From NCBI RefSeq assembly GCF_905220415.1, contig NC_059565.1, positions 2,814,501 through 2,878,500 of the forward strand: DNA of 64,000 nt, written 5' to 3'. Positions within the stretch are counted from its first letter, which is position 1, and the number at the start of each line of letters is the position of its first letter. Shown here piece by piece: positions 55,901 to 64,000 of this stretch. Made by a program: the position numbers and the translations under genes. The stretch is from Colias croceus. Its lineage: Eukaryota; Arthropoda; Insecta; Lepidoptera; Pieridae. Under the pieces are notes generated by a model that did no database searches, was not told where the DNA came from, and worked only from the letters and a program-made list of their open reading frames with translations.

Positions 55901-58900
55901 TAAAACCTTCCTCTTGAATCACTATCTAATAAAAAAAACCGCATCAAAATCCGTTGCGTAGTTTTAAAGATTTAAGCATACAAAGGGACATAGGGACAGA
56001 GAAATCGACTTTGTTTTATACTATGTAGTGATTTTAATTTTCCTTTACAGGCTAGACTGAATACCAGTGAAGTTTCCATAAAAACAGTAAGTATTTAAAT
56101 ACTTTATTAACCGACTTCAAAAAAAAGGAGGAGGTTATCAATTCGGCCGGTATATTATTATTTTTTTTTTTATGTATGTACACCGATTACTCCGAGGTTT
56201 CTTGTGATTCTTTTTTTGTTCGATGCGGGATGGTGTCGAATTGGTTCCCATAAAAATTTTATTCGGATAGGCCCAGTAGTTTTTATTTTATGAGCATTTT
56301 TGTCTGTAGGTATTTGTAAATTTTGCAAGTGCAAGTTTGAAGTCGGTTGTTTTTAACGCAGTTATCACTTGTTTCTCTAGTTACGTGTCTTCACTATGAT
56401 AACAAACATATTATGTATGTGCCCGTGTGTGTATGTGTGTTTTGTTTGTGTATTTTACCTTATAAGTGTTTTGTTTATTTTCAGACAAAAATGCCAAGCC
56501 TCGAAGTGTTCAACTTGGATTCCGATGATGAAGAATCTATCGGTTTGCAAGATCAAGGTAAGGAGGAAAATAAATTACTGAAAAGTAGTTTATATTTCTT
56601 TATTTAATTCTTTATTGCACACCAAAGAAATAGAGATACGTAAAGAATATAAAATAACAGAAACACACGTACCTACAAACGGTGGCCTTATCGCTAGGTA
56701 GCGATCTATATTGTTTAAACTATAAATAATGAATGAATGAACAATATCGTGCGTGCGTGTGTTTGTAGGAAGACGTATGTGTGCGTGCGTGTGTTTGTAG
56801 GAAGACGTATGTGTGCGTGCGTGTGTTTGTAGGAAGACGTATGTGTGCGTGCGTGTATAAGTAGGCGTAGAATATTATTTTTAAATTGAAAGTTAGATTA
56901 TTGATAGTAGAATAATCTATTATTTTTATAATTTACAGAAGTATTGTAATATTTTTTGAATAAACAGAAAATGTGAAATACATCTTATTTATTTAAAAGA
57001 AACCTTTTAAAGCAGATAACTTTTTTAACTTGTAAAACTATGTGTAACTAAAATAAATAAACTATTCTTGTAAAAGTAAATAGCGTGATGGCCTTATTTT
57101 TTTCTGTTAAAACATAATAAATTATATACTAAAACCTTCTTGAATCACTCTATCTATTAAAAAAAACCGCATCAAAATCCGTTGCGTAGTTTTAAAGATT
57201 TAAACATACAAAGGGACATAGGGACAGAGAAAGCGACTTTGTTTTATACTATGTAGTGATAAATAATTTATTATACTACATTTCTACAGTCAAAGTTACT
57301 TATACTTGAAAATTTAAACAATGTAATAACCCATTTTATTAGATCTATACGCATGAAAAAATTAGTAATCTCCCTTGCTAATGGCCCTTTTTTTCAGTAG
57401 CAAAGTGTACAATTTATTTAATATTAAATCAAAAACAATTAATTTCACAGACATAGCTCCAGAAACGGAAGTAGTCACGGGCGAATTAACCGACTGCGCA
57501 CGCAAAAAGAAGTGCGTCAACGAATCGTGTCCCAACAACACGAATGTGTACTATGTGGCTGATAATAGCACTATGAGTTTCTATGAGGGAAAGAAGAATC
57601 GATTTTATGTGTGTGCTACTTGCGCTGATGTTGTTGTATTAAGAAATGCTGTAAGTATATAAAAGTATGTAATAATAATAATTTGTTTGAACATGCAAAG
57701 TTCAGGAACTACTGGACCGATTTCAAATATATACATATACTAGCTTATCGCCCGCGGCTTCGCCCGCTTTGTCTAAAACCTAATAAATTATATACTAAAA
57801 CCTTCCTCTTGAATCACTCTATCTATTAGAAAAACCCGCATCAAAATCCGTTTCGTAGTTTTAAAGATTTAAGTATACAAAGGGACATAGGGACAGAGAA
57901 AGCGACTTTGTTTTATACTATGTAGTGATACATGATCTTTGAGTACTATAGGCTATGTATAAACCACGAGTGAAACCGGGGCGAGACATCTCTCGTATAT
58001 TATATGTGGTTTTATCAGCATTGATAACCTTGGTTATTTATTAAACATTGCTTAATTAACTGACTGAATGACATCCAGCCACTTAATGAAACGGCTAGGT
58101 AAATGATTAATATCTGTAACTTTTATTCACTTGTGTCATGTTTGAAACAAATGTGTACTATGTGGCTGATAACAGCACTATAAGTTTCTATGAGGGAAAG
58201 AAGAATCATGGGCGAAATGCTGTAAGAATTAACATTTTTAATAATAACTAGCGGTCTGCCCCGGCTTCGCTCGTGGTACATATTTACGTTTTCTCTGCAT
58301 AAGAACCATCCTCGTACTTCAAGGAATATAATAAAAAAAGAATTATCGAAATCCGTTCAGCCGATCACACGTGATGCCGTGATAACGCGAAACGGGTTTT
58401 ATTTTTATTAGATAAAAAGGCTAAAGACTTCTTTGTTGGTTTGAATATACTTATCTCAGGAACTGCTGGACCGATTTCAAATACTCACCATTGGATATGT
58501 TAATGATCTCTCAGTCTCTGATCTCTGAGTACTAAATGGTAAATAAAAGATGTACCTAAACCATTTCTAAGTTATAAAATGAAACGATTTAAAATAACAG
58601 TGAAAGGAATTATCTTTATTCCTTTTTAACCGACTTCAAAAAAAGGAGGAGCTTATCAATTCGGCCGGTATGTTTTTTTTATGTATGTACACCGATTACT
58701 CCGAGGTTTCTGAACCGATTTACGTGATTCTTTTTTTGTTCGATGCGGGATGTTCTCGAATTGGTCCCATAAAAATTTTATTCGGATAAGCCCAGTAGTT
58801 TTTATTTTATGAGCATTTTTGTCTGTATTTGTAGATGTTGCAAGTGCAAGTTTGAAGTCGGTTGTTTTTAACGCAGTTATGTATCTTGATTCATACTTTT

Positions 58901-61900
58901 GTTTTTAGAAACTAATCGAAGGCATACGCAATTTCGAAGACCTCCTATCCCTGGATTTGGGCAAAGACTGCAAGGATCCCATTGAAGTGTTGGACTCGGA
59001 TTCTGATGATGAAGTGGACCCTGAGGGTGTGGAAACCGAGCTGGTGGGGGAAAAGGGGGCCAAGTTAGTATGAATTATGTTTAAGTTATCTATACTAATA
59101 TTATAAAGCTGAAGAGTTTGTTTGTTTGTTTGTTTGAACGCGCTAATCTCGGGAACTACTGGTCCGATTTGAAAAATTCTTTCGGTGTTAGATAGCCCAT
59201 TTATCGAAGAAGGTTATAGGCTATATATCATCACGCTAAGACCAATGGGAGCGGAGCAATGCGGGTGAAACGCCGGGGAACAGCTAGTCTAATATAAATA
59301 TTAAATATGTATATAATTAAGTTTAAGTTTCCGCCCGTGTTTTCAAAGATAATCCCGCATAGTTCCCGTTCCTGTGGCATTTCCGGGATAAAACCTATCG
59401 TATGTGCTTTTTCATTCTTTAAACTAGATCTCTACTAAGTTTCACCGAAATCGGTTCAGTGGTGCATTAAGCATTTTCTTAATTTTATATAACAAATTTC
59501 TTGAGATTTTCTTTCAAGTCCTTCCCCTGACAATAACGAACACTTCACACTAAGAAATATCGGAATTGGTTCAGCCGTTCACGCGTGATGCCGTGACCAA
59601 GGGAAATAGGGATTCATTTTTGAAGTGAAACTTCATTATCGGGGTTGGAAAAAAATTTAGTGTAACATTTTTTCGTTACGCGTGACATTTTTCGTTACGC
59701 GTGACATTTTTCTGTTACGCGCCATCTTTTTCTTATCAACCACGAATCACCACGCGTGATTCGACGTATTTCTGTAAAGTTGCATATAGTAAATTATTTT
59801 TTGAAAAATAAGGTCATAAAGAAGTTTCACTTCTTACGTGTGTACACTAGTACACGCACACATATTTTATGTATAGAGATGGCATTTGCCTTTTTTTACA
59901 GATTATTAGAAGAACAATTAGCGGATATGATCAACGCAACGTGGGATAAATTCAAAATGGATTCCCGTTTGCTGGATACCGTCGATGAGTTGAAGAAGCA
60001 AATGGCTGATTTGGAGAGTAAGAAAATACTACATTATTAATATCATTGAAATATTTTTAGGTTCTTCTGTATGTATATATATGTTGGTCATAAATGACTG
60101 GTCTAATTTCGATGAAAATTTTACACTTTGTAGATTTAGATGAACAATACGATCCAGGGGGATCGTTTTATAAGTAACCTAACTTAATTTTAAAAATTAT
60201 TTCACAGGCGAAGGCATGCAAGTAGACGCCATGCTAAAAGAATGTCAAGCGTCTACGGATAAATTACGAAATGAATTATACTCCACATTCCAACCGGAAA
60301 TACAGGAATTGCCAGCGTTATGTATTGTCGACACTCCACAGAGTACTGTGAGTATACTACTTTACTACCAAAGTACTACTTTACTACTTCCTACTTAATC
60401 TAAATTTATAACTTATCTAAAATCTCTAAGAAACCTAAATTATATTATAGAAATATAGAAGAAATAGTAAAATATAATATACTAAATCATATATATAAAA
60501 ATCAATGCCACTTTTCGTTGTAATTCCATAACTCGAGAACGGCTGAACCGATTTCGATAATTCTTTTTTTATTATATTCCTTGAAGTACGAGGATGGTTC
60601 TTATGTAGAGAAAACGTAAACATGTACCACGGGCGAAGCCGGGGCAGACCGCTAGTTATATTATATTTTACTATTTCTTCTTATTACTTCCTACTAACTA
60701 TTTATTCCTAACTACTTTCTACATAATATTTTCCTACTACCCTACTGTCCTACTGTTTTTTATACTACTTAGCTACTAACTACCTACATAACTTAGGTTT
60801 AGAGACATTTATTTTTTTTTTCAAAAAGACTTACTACTTCGTGACGTAAATTAAGAAATGAATTATACGCCACATTCCAACCGGAAATACAGGAATTGCC
60901 TGCCCAGTTTAATGTAGACGCTTCGCAGTTTCAGGGAAAATACTACTATTAACTACTTTCTCCTACTAACTACTTTCTACTCTCCCACCAGCCTATTTTA
61001 CTACTTTGAGGATAGCTAGATAATATCTATTACTTAAAAATGTCTTTAAAAAAAGCCAAAGCATTTATAATTTATTTTATATATTATTTTCCTTTCAGTA
61101 TGCTACCTTGGAGACTTTGCCTAATCAAACAGAGGTATATTATCCTTTATCTATACTATAATATTATAAAACTGAAGAGTTTGTTTGTTTGAACGCGCTA
61201 ATCTCGGAAACTACTGGTCCGATTTGAAAAATTCTTTCGGTGTTAGATAGCCCATTTATCGAGGAAGGCTATAGGCTATACATATATCATCACGCTAAGC
61301 GAGTGAAACCGCGGAGAACAGCTAGTTTATTATTAAGTTAAATATATGACGTGCCAATTAATTATATTTATATAAGTATACATAATGTTAAAAGCTGAAA
61401 AAATATTTTTTGACAAAAATCTAAATTCTTATTCCACAACAACAGTTTTTGACTATAATATTTTCACACTCAATCATTTATTTATTCAATTAGGCTTCTT
61501 ATAAAAGCACTTTTGAATCGTCATAACATTTACCACCGATTCGTAAAGCAGTATCTATGGAGAAGAACCGGCAAGAAACTCCATAGTTGCTCCTTATATT
61601 TATTTATTCATACTTTATTGCTCTGAAATAACCCAACTAGGAACTTAATCTAATTATAAATTAAAACAAATGGCGGTCCTATTGCTTAATAGCGATTTCT
61701 CCCAGACAACCACAACCACACGTACGGAAGGAAGTTGTTAAAGGAGAGGAATAGGGAATATTTGTATTCGTTGTTTTATCTGCTACTTTTTCCTCAACAT
61801 TAGAAAAAATGATATTTCAATATACCCCCAATATACATACATTATTTTTTTTCCTTTTTGTATCAGATATCACGTAATTTAAAACGGCGTATGTCTTCGA

Positions 61901-63810
61901 GCAGCGAGTCGTCATCGAAACGCGCGGCCATACCGCTTCGATACACTTCGATTACTGGAGAAACACAAGGACAAAAAGTTAGTTCAAAAATCAAAATCAT
62001 AAATATTTATTCCGTAACATATAATATGTTTACAGTTTTACCAGTAATGAGACATCCTTTTTAACCGACTTCAAAAAAAAGGAGGAGGTTATCAGCCTTA
62101 TCAATTCGGCCGGTATGTTTTTTTTTATGTATGTACACCGATTACTCCGAGGTTTCTGAACCGATTTACGTGATTCTTTTTTTGTTCAATGCGGGATGGT
62201 GTCGAATTGGTCCCATAGAAATTTTTTTCGGATAGGCCCAGTAGTTTTTATTTTATGAGCATTTTTGTCTGTATTTGTAAATGTTGCAAGTGCAAGTTTG
62301 AAGTCGGTTGTTTTTAACGCAGTTATCACTTGTAAGTATTTAAATGCTTGGTGTATCCATTGTTGTCCAATACTATACAAATTATTTTTTTTTTAACGAA
62401 AAAGTTAGTTTTTTATCAATTGACGTACTAGTACAATAAGTGACTAGACGAACAAATAATTTTATTTTAGGATCTAAAAAATTTGATTAAGAGGCGGGAT
62501 TCGACCCCGCGCGTTTTGCCGAACCGGGGCAACGTCTAGGCGTTATAAATTTTTATATTCTTTAAAATTTTCTCATTTGAAGAGCTAAATATTAAACTAG
62601 ACTCACAATCATGCAAGAAAATTGTCCGAAGCTAAACTTTGCCAACGCAGAGTTTGGTTATGAGTGATTTGTGATACAATAGACTTTGAACATTACTGCC
62701 ACGAAATAAGGTTTTAATTTGAATGCATGTTGTATATTACGCCGCTTGGACATTGTCGACCATTAAATAGGCGATTGTGAATCTAGTTGAAATCGATTAT
62801 AGTTTACAAGTATCCCCTTTTTTTGTATGATCACTAATTAGTATTGTTATGAAGAAAATAATTCTGACTGAGATGTTATTAATAACTTATTAATTTATTT
62901 AAACATTTCAGGACGACGCTTCAGCAGATAAATCTGAAGATGATGTAAGTTCAAATTTTATTTATCCTTTGTTTTTGTTTGTCTTAATTTTTATTTTATT
63001 TATTTATATACTACAATAATACAATTCATTATAAATTAAATTAAACTGGCGCAAACATAATCTCTTTAAGAGATTTACCGCGCGCCAGCGTCGTCGACAT
63101 AAGAAAACAATTAAGATTCGATATAGACAATAAATAATACAAATTATTTATTACATACATTCATTCACAAAACTAACAACATCTAAGTACATCTTCTCAA
63201 GATCTAAGATTTATTTATTGCACGACGATGCGAAGCATCAGAGAGTGCTTTACGATCGAAAAATTTTTTTCGCCTCATTTTTGCAGCTATTCTTATTATT
63301 ATAGCCTTGTTAGTTCACGGAATCAAGATATTTTGCATACTATTGTCGAGATAATTTAATGGAGATTAATCCCATACTTTTTAAAAATTGATTTACTTCA
63401 ATAGAATTGGAAAAAAACACCGAAATAGGTCAAAAAATTTTCCTGTCCGTCATGTGTGAAACCTGAAAACACTATAACTTGTGAAAAAATCCATCATTTG
63501 AGTTAAATTTTTTTTTTAATATTCTAATCGACGATTGTAGGTCACTGAATGCGAATGATTAATTAATTCAGTGTCGTTATCGATATCTATATATATATTT
63601 TTTTTTATATATATATCATAGCTTTCTCTCAAATTCCAGAACACGGACATATCCGTGGTAAAACTATCAGCGGAGGTTGCCCCGGCGGACTTGCCCCCGC
63701 CCGGGAATATTGTCCGAGCTATATTGCGTCCCGGGATGGATGTATACGCGAAGAGGAAGGAATTGCGCTCTTGGGGCAAAGCGGTCATTATTGAAGTGGG
63801 GGGCGCTTCG
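49980..63810 (+). CDS. egg: Eggless/SETDB1-like H3K9 methyltransferase, N-terminal half (partial)
   Basis: Sixteen exons keep phase at every junction: 49980-52188, 52851-53002, 53479-53541, 54011-54098, 54719-54796, 55462-55628, 56051-56086, 56485-56557, 57451-57650, 58909-59063, 59902-60017, 60208-60347, 61099-61134, 61867-61977, 62912-62944, 63640-63810. That is 1276 residues, with more exons beyond the window. Residues 1-935 are very acidic and disordered. Residues 971-1013 hold a Cys cluster (C977-C982, C1010-C1013) that may bind zinc. A helical region follows (LLEEQLADMINATWDKF, then MLKECQASTDKLRNELYSTF). The last exon opens what looks like the first Tudor domain (VRAILRPGMDVYAKRKEL). 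This order fits insect Eggless, whose Tudor, MBD and SET domains would lie downstream. In flies it trimethylates H3K9 and silences transposons. The start is the first ATG after an in-frame stop at 49902. Identification rests on the part after residue 950. Confidence 0.72.
51657..51993 (+). repeat. In-frame 69-bp coding repeats in Eggless-like exon 1
   Basis: Five tandem copies (one is 66 bases and the last lacks one codon) encode the unit LVEEPTKEHETNNENTVPEP plus SKP. Copies 3 and 4 are almost identical at DNA level, so the array is expanding or being homogenised. Confidence 0.9.
52379..52596. mobile_element. MITE, family F
   Basis: Starts TGTGCGTGTACTAGTGTACA, then AGAAGTGTAACTTCTTTATG. 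It ends in CAACCCCGATAAAGAAGTTT after units of CGCGTAACGAAAAAATGT. Reverse orientation relative to 59618-59868. Confidence 0.65.
53036..53395. mobile_element. Family G MITE interrupted by a LINE 3' end
   Basis: The G-family left part (GAGCGTGTATGCCGAGTACA, GTGAAACTTCTTTGGC) stops near 53090. At 53170-53315 the (GAGTTT)n-tail LINE 3' end is inserted. The G body then resumes with ACCAAAATCGTCGCC and ends CGCGCCTAAAGTAGTTTCAC. Confidence 0.65.
53744..53905 (+). mobile_element. Helitron-like family A fragment
   Basis: ACTAATATTATAAAGCTGAA opens the copy. It shows AACTACTGGTCCGATTTGC and ends in AGACCAACAGGAGTGAAGCC without a CTAG end. Confidence 0.6.
54331..54561 (+). mobile_element. Helitron-like element, family B
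   Basis: Starts near TAATATTATAAATGCGAATG, continues with TCTGTCTGTCTGTTACTCAA and ends CGCGGGCGAAGCCGCGGGCG, then GAAACCTAG followed by T. Confidence 0.7.
55285..55447 (-). repeat. GC-rich dispersed repeat, second copy
   Basis: Reverse-orientation copy of 38291-38449, nearly identical, ending 14 bases before the acceptor at 55461. It produces an unrelated minus-strand open frame that is not a gene. Confidence 0.7.
55690..56031. mobile_element. Two Helitron-like copies: family D fragment (+) and family C (-)
   Basis: Family D (ATATATAAATCTCGTGTCAC to AAATCTCAAATCGTTTTA) fills 55690-55815 and lacks its right end. A complete family C copy in reverse fills 55845-56031, with CTAG at 55845-55848 and the TCAC start at 56031, flanked by A and T. 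The acceptor of the exon at 56051 is 20 bases away. Confidence 0.7.
56110..56375 (+). mobile_element. MITE with AACCGACTTC ends (family E)
   Basis: TTAACCGACTTCAAAAAAAA at the left is matched by GAAGTCGGTTGTTTTTAACG at the right. The body includes CACCGATTACTCCGAGGTTT. Confidence 0.75.
56749..56865. repeat. 32-bp tandem repeat, about 3.5 copies
   Basis: The unit GTGCGTGCGTGTGTTTGTAG plus GAAGACGTATGT is repeated nearly without change in intron 8 of the Eggless-like gene. Confidence 0.9.
57115..57262 (-). mobile_element. Helitron-like family C copy lacking its right end
   Basis: Begins inside the body (AAAACATAATAAATTATATA) and keeps the left end ACTATGTAGTGA at 57262. The hairpin and CTAG end are gone. 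Confidence 0.6.
57740..57928 (-). mobile_element. Helitron-like element, family C, complete ends
   Basis: CTAG at 57740-57743 is followed (plus strand) by CTTATCGCCCGCGGCTTCGC, and the copy finishes at TAGTGA with flanking A and T. Confidence 0.75.
58149..58226 (+). pseudogene. Partial, internally deleted copy of Eggless-like exon 9
   Basis: About 60 bases match exon 9 from AATGTGTACTATGTGGCTGA onward. After AAGAAGAAT a deletion joins directly to GAAATGCTGTAAG, the 3' end and donor of exon 9. The frame is preserved across the deletion, but the CX2C pair of the Cys cluster is lost and no acceptor is visible upstream. It sits 0.5 kb after the parent exon. Confidence 0.8.
58246..58420 (-). mobile_element. 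Helitron-like copy with CTAG end, GCCGGGGCAGACCG type
   Basis: CTAG at 58250-58253 is followed by CGGTCTGCCCCGGCTTCGCT. The body includes ATAAGAACCATCCTCGTACT and TTCAGCCGATCACACGTG. A second copy in the opposite orientation lies at 60489-60655, and a third begins at 63962 and runs off the window. Confidence 0.6.
58627..58880 (+). mobile_element. MITE with AACCGACTTC ends (family E)
   Basis: Same ends and body as 56110-56375. It lies 29 bases before the acceptor of the exon at 58909. Confidence 0.75.
59089..59287 (+). mobile_element. Helitron-like element, family A, complete ends
   Basis: TCTATACTAATATTATAAAG after A, ending GGGAACAGCTAG before T. It begins 26 bases after the donor at 59064. 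Confidence 0.78.
59618..59868. mobile_element. MITE, family F
   Basis: GAAGTGAAACTTCATTATCG opens it. Three units of CGTTACGCGTGACATTTTT type follow, then AGAAGTTTCACTTCTTACG and GTGTACACTAGTACACGC. It lies just before the exon at 59902. Confidence 0.68.
60489..60655 (+). mobile_element. Helitron-like copy with CTAG end
   Basis: ATATATATAAAAATCAATGC leads to GGGCGAAGCCGGGGCAGACC, then GCTAG before T. It matches 58246-58420 in reverse. Confidence 0.62.
60846..60940 (+). pseudogene. Diverged partial copy of Eggless-like exon 12
   Basis: The stretch AAATTAAGAAATGAATTATA and the next 50 bases match exon 12 (60265-60330) with a few changes. It still reads in frame as KLRNELYATFQPEIQELPA before diverging into QFNVDASQ. 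No acceptor is visible just upstream. Tracts of TACTACTTTCTACT flank both copies and could have mediated the duplication. Confidence 0.8.
61150..61325 (+). mobile_element. Helitron-like element, family A, complete ends
   Basis: TCTATACTATAATATTATAA after A, ending GAGAACAGCTAG before T. A short internal deletion has removed the AGACCAACAGGAGC part. It begins 15 bases after the donor at 61135. Confidence 0.75.
61471..61592 (-). repeat. 3' end of a LINE, (GAGTTT)n-tail family
   Basis: Minus-strand copy of the 4884-5041 segment, with GGAGTTTCTTGCCGGTTCTT on the complementary strand. Confidence 0.6.
62063..62337 (+). mobile_element. MITE with AACCGACTTC ends (family E)
   Basis: TTAACCGACTTCAAAAAAAA at the left and TGAAGTCGGTTGTTTTTAAC at the right. 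A short duplication (TTATCAGCCTTATCA) lies near the left end. Confidence 0.75.
62630..62760 (-). mobile_element. Short hairpin MITE, AGGCAGAGTTTT family, diverged
   Basis: Reverse copy with CAATAGACTTTGAACATTAC and TGCCACGAAATAAGG. The stem is weaker (AACGCAGAGTTTGG). Directly upstream, 62493-62530, lies a B-box-like GGTCGAATCCC on the minus strand without the rest of a tRNA. Confidence 0.5.
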
Positions 63811-64000
63811 GTAAGTAGATAATAATATACAATAATAAATATTTCGGGACAATTTTCACACACGGCACGATCTGATCCCATACTGAGCTTTCGCTTGTGT
63901 TATGGAAACCAGATGGTAAACATACGTATATATAATTTTGAATAAATACTTATATAGATAACTAGTGGTCCGCCCCGGCTTCGCCCGTGGTACATGTTCA

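Noticed and set aside
62493..62530. tRNA-like GGTCGAATCCC on the minus strand
   Set aside because: Only a B-box-like segment is present; no acceptor stem, D-arm or anticodon arm could be folded. A similar piece at 14808-14840 fails the same test.

Overview
The window is eukaryotic and almost certainly from a moth or butterfly (Lepidoptera). It is AT-rich, its genes are split into many short exons with GT..AG introns, and its introns are packed with short transposons that insert between A and T and end in CTAG. That is the mark of the Helitron-like elements common in Lepidoptera. No CRISPR array, operon, prokaryotic feature or complete tRNA is visible. All gene models below were assembled by hand from reading frame, splice sites and family resemblance.

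Four host genes were rebuilt. (1) Positions 4015-10380 (+) hold the last six exons of a sorting nexin 5/6 (SNX6-type) gene, the BAR-domain half. (2) Positions 14062-23353 (+) hold a complete 15-exon TMEM145/GPR180-family seven-transmembrane protein of 820 residues. (3) Positions 40655-49074 (-) hold the first four exons of an RMDN3/PTPIP51-like ER-mitochondria tether with a membrane anchor, a coiled coil and two FFAT-like motifs. Its expected TPR exons were not found. (4) Positions 49980-63810 (+) hold 16 exons (1276 residues) of what is most likely the N-terminal half of Eggless/SETDB1, the H3K9 methyltransferase. Genes 3 and 4 are divergent and share a 0.9 kb intergenic region.

Mobile DNA takes up much of the rest. 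At 1-3950 (-) lies a Jockey-like LINE with both ORFs open. At 27338-32865 (-) lies an intact I-superfamily LINE with endonuclease, reverse transcriptase and RNase H, bounded by a 14-bp target duplication. At 16574-18326 lies a dead Tc1-type element nested inside a Helitron copy. At 11630-12362 lies a Harbinger-like element, at 33013-34923 a 1.9 kb element with an 8-bp target duplication, and at 46662-48709 a 2 kb element with 459-bp inverted repeats. Many hairpin MITEs and Helitron-like copies fill the introns.

The most notable structures are these: a near-identical 2423-bp tandem duplication of the TMEM145 3' end with an 18-bp filler at the junction; a paired phospho-FFAT-like and conventional FFAT-like motif in the RMDN3-like gene; a series of SUMO-interaction-like acidic motifs in the Eggless-like N-terminus; decayed partial copies of two Eggless exons inside its own introns; and several Helitron-like families with unrelated bodies but the same 3'-terminal hairpin.
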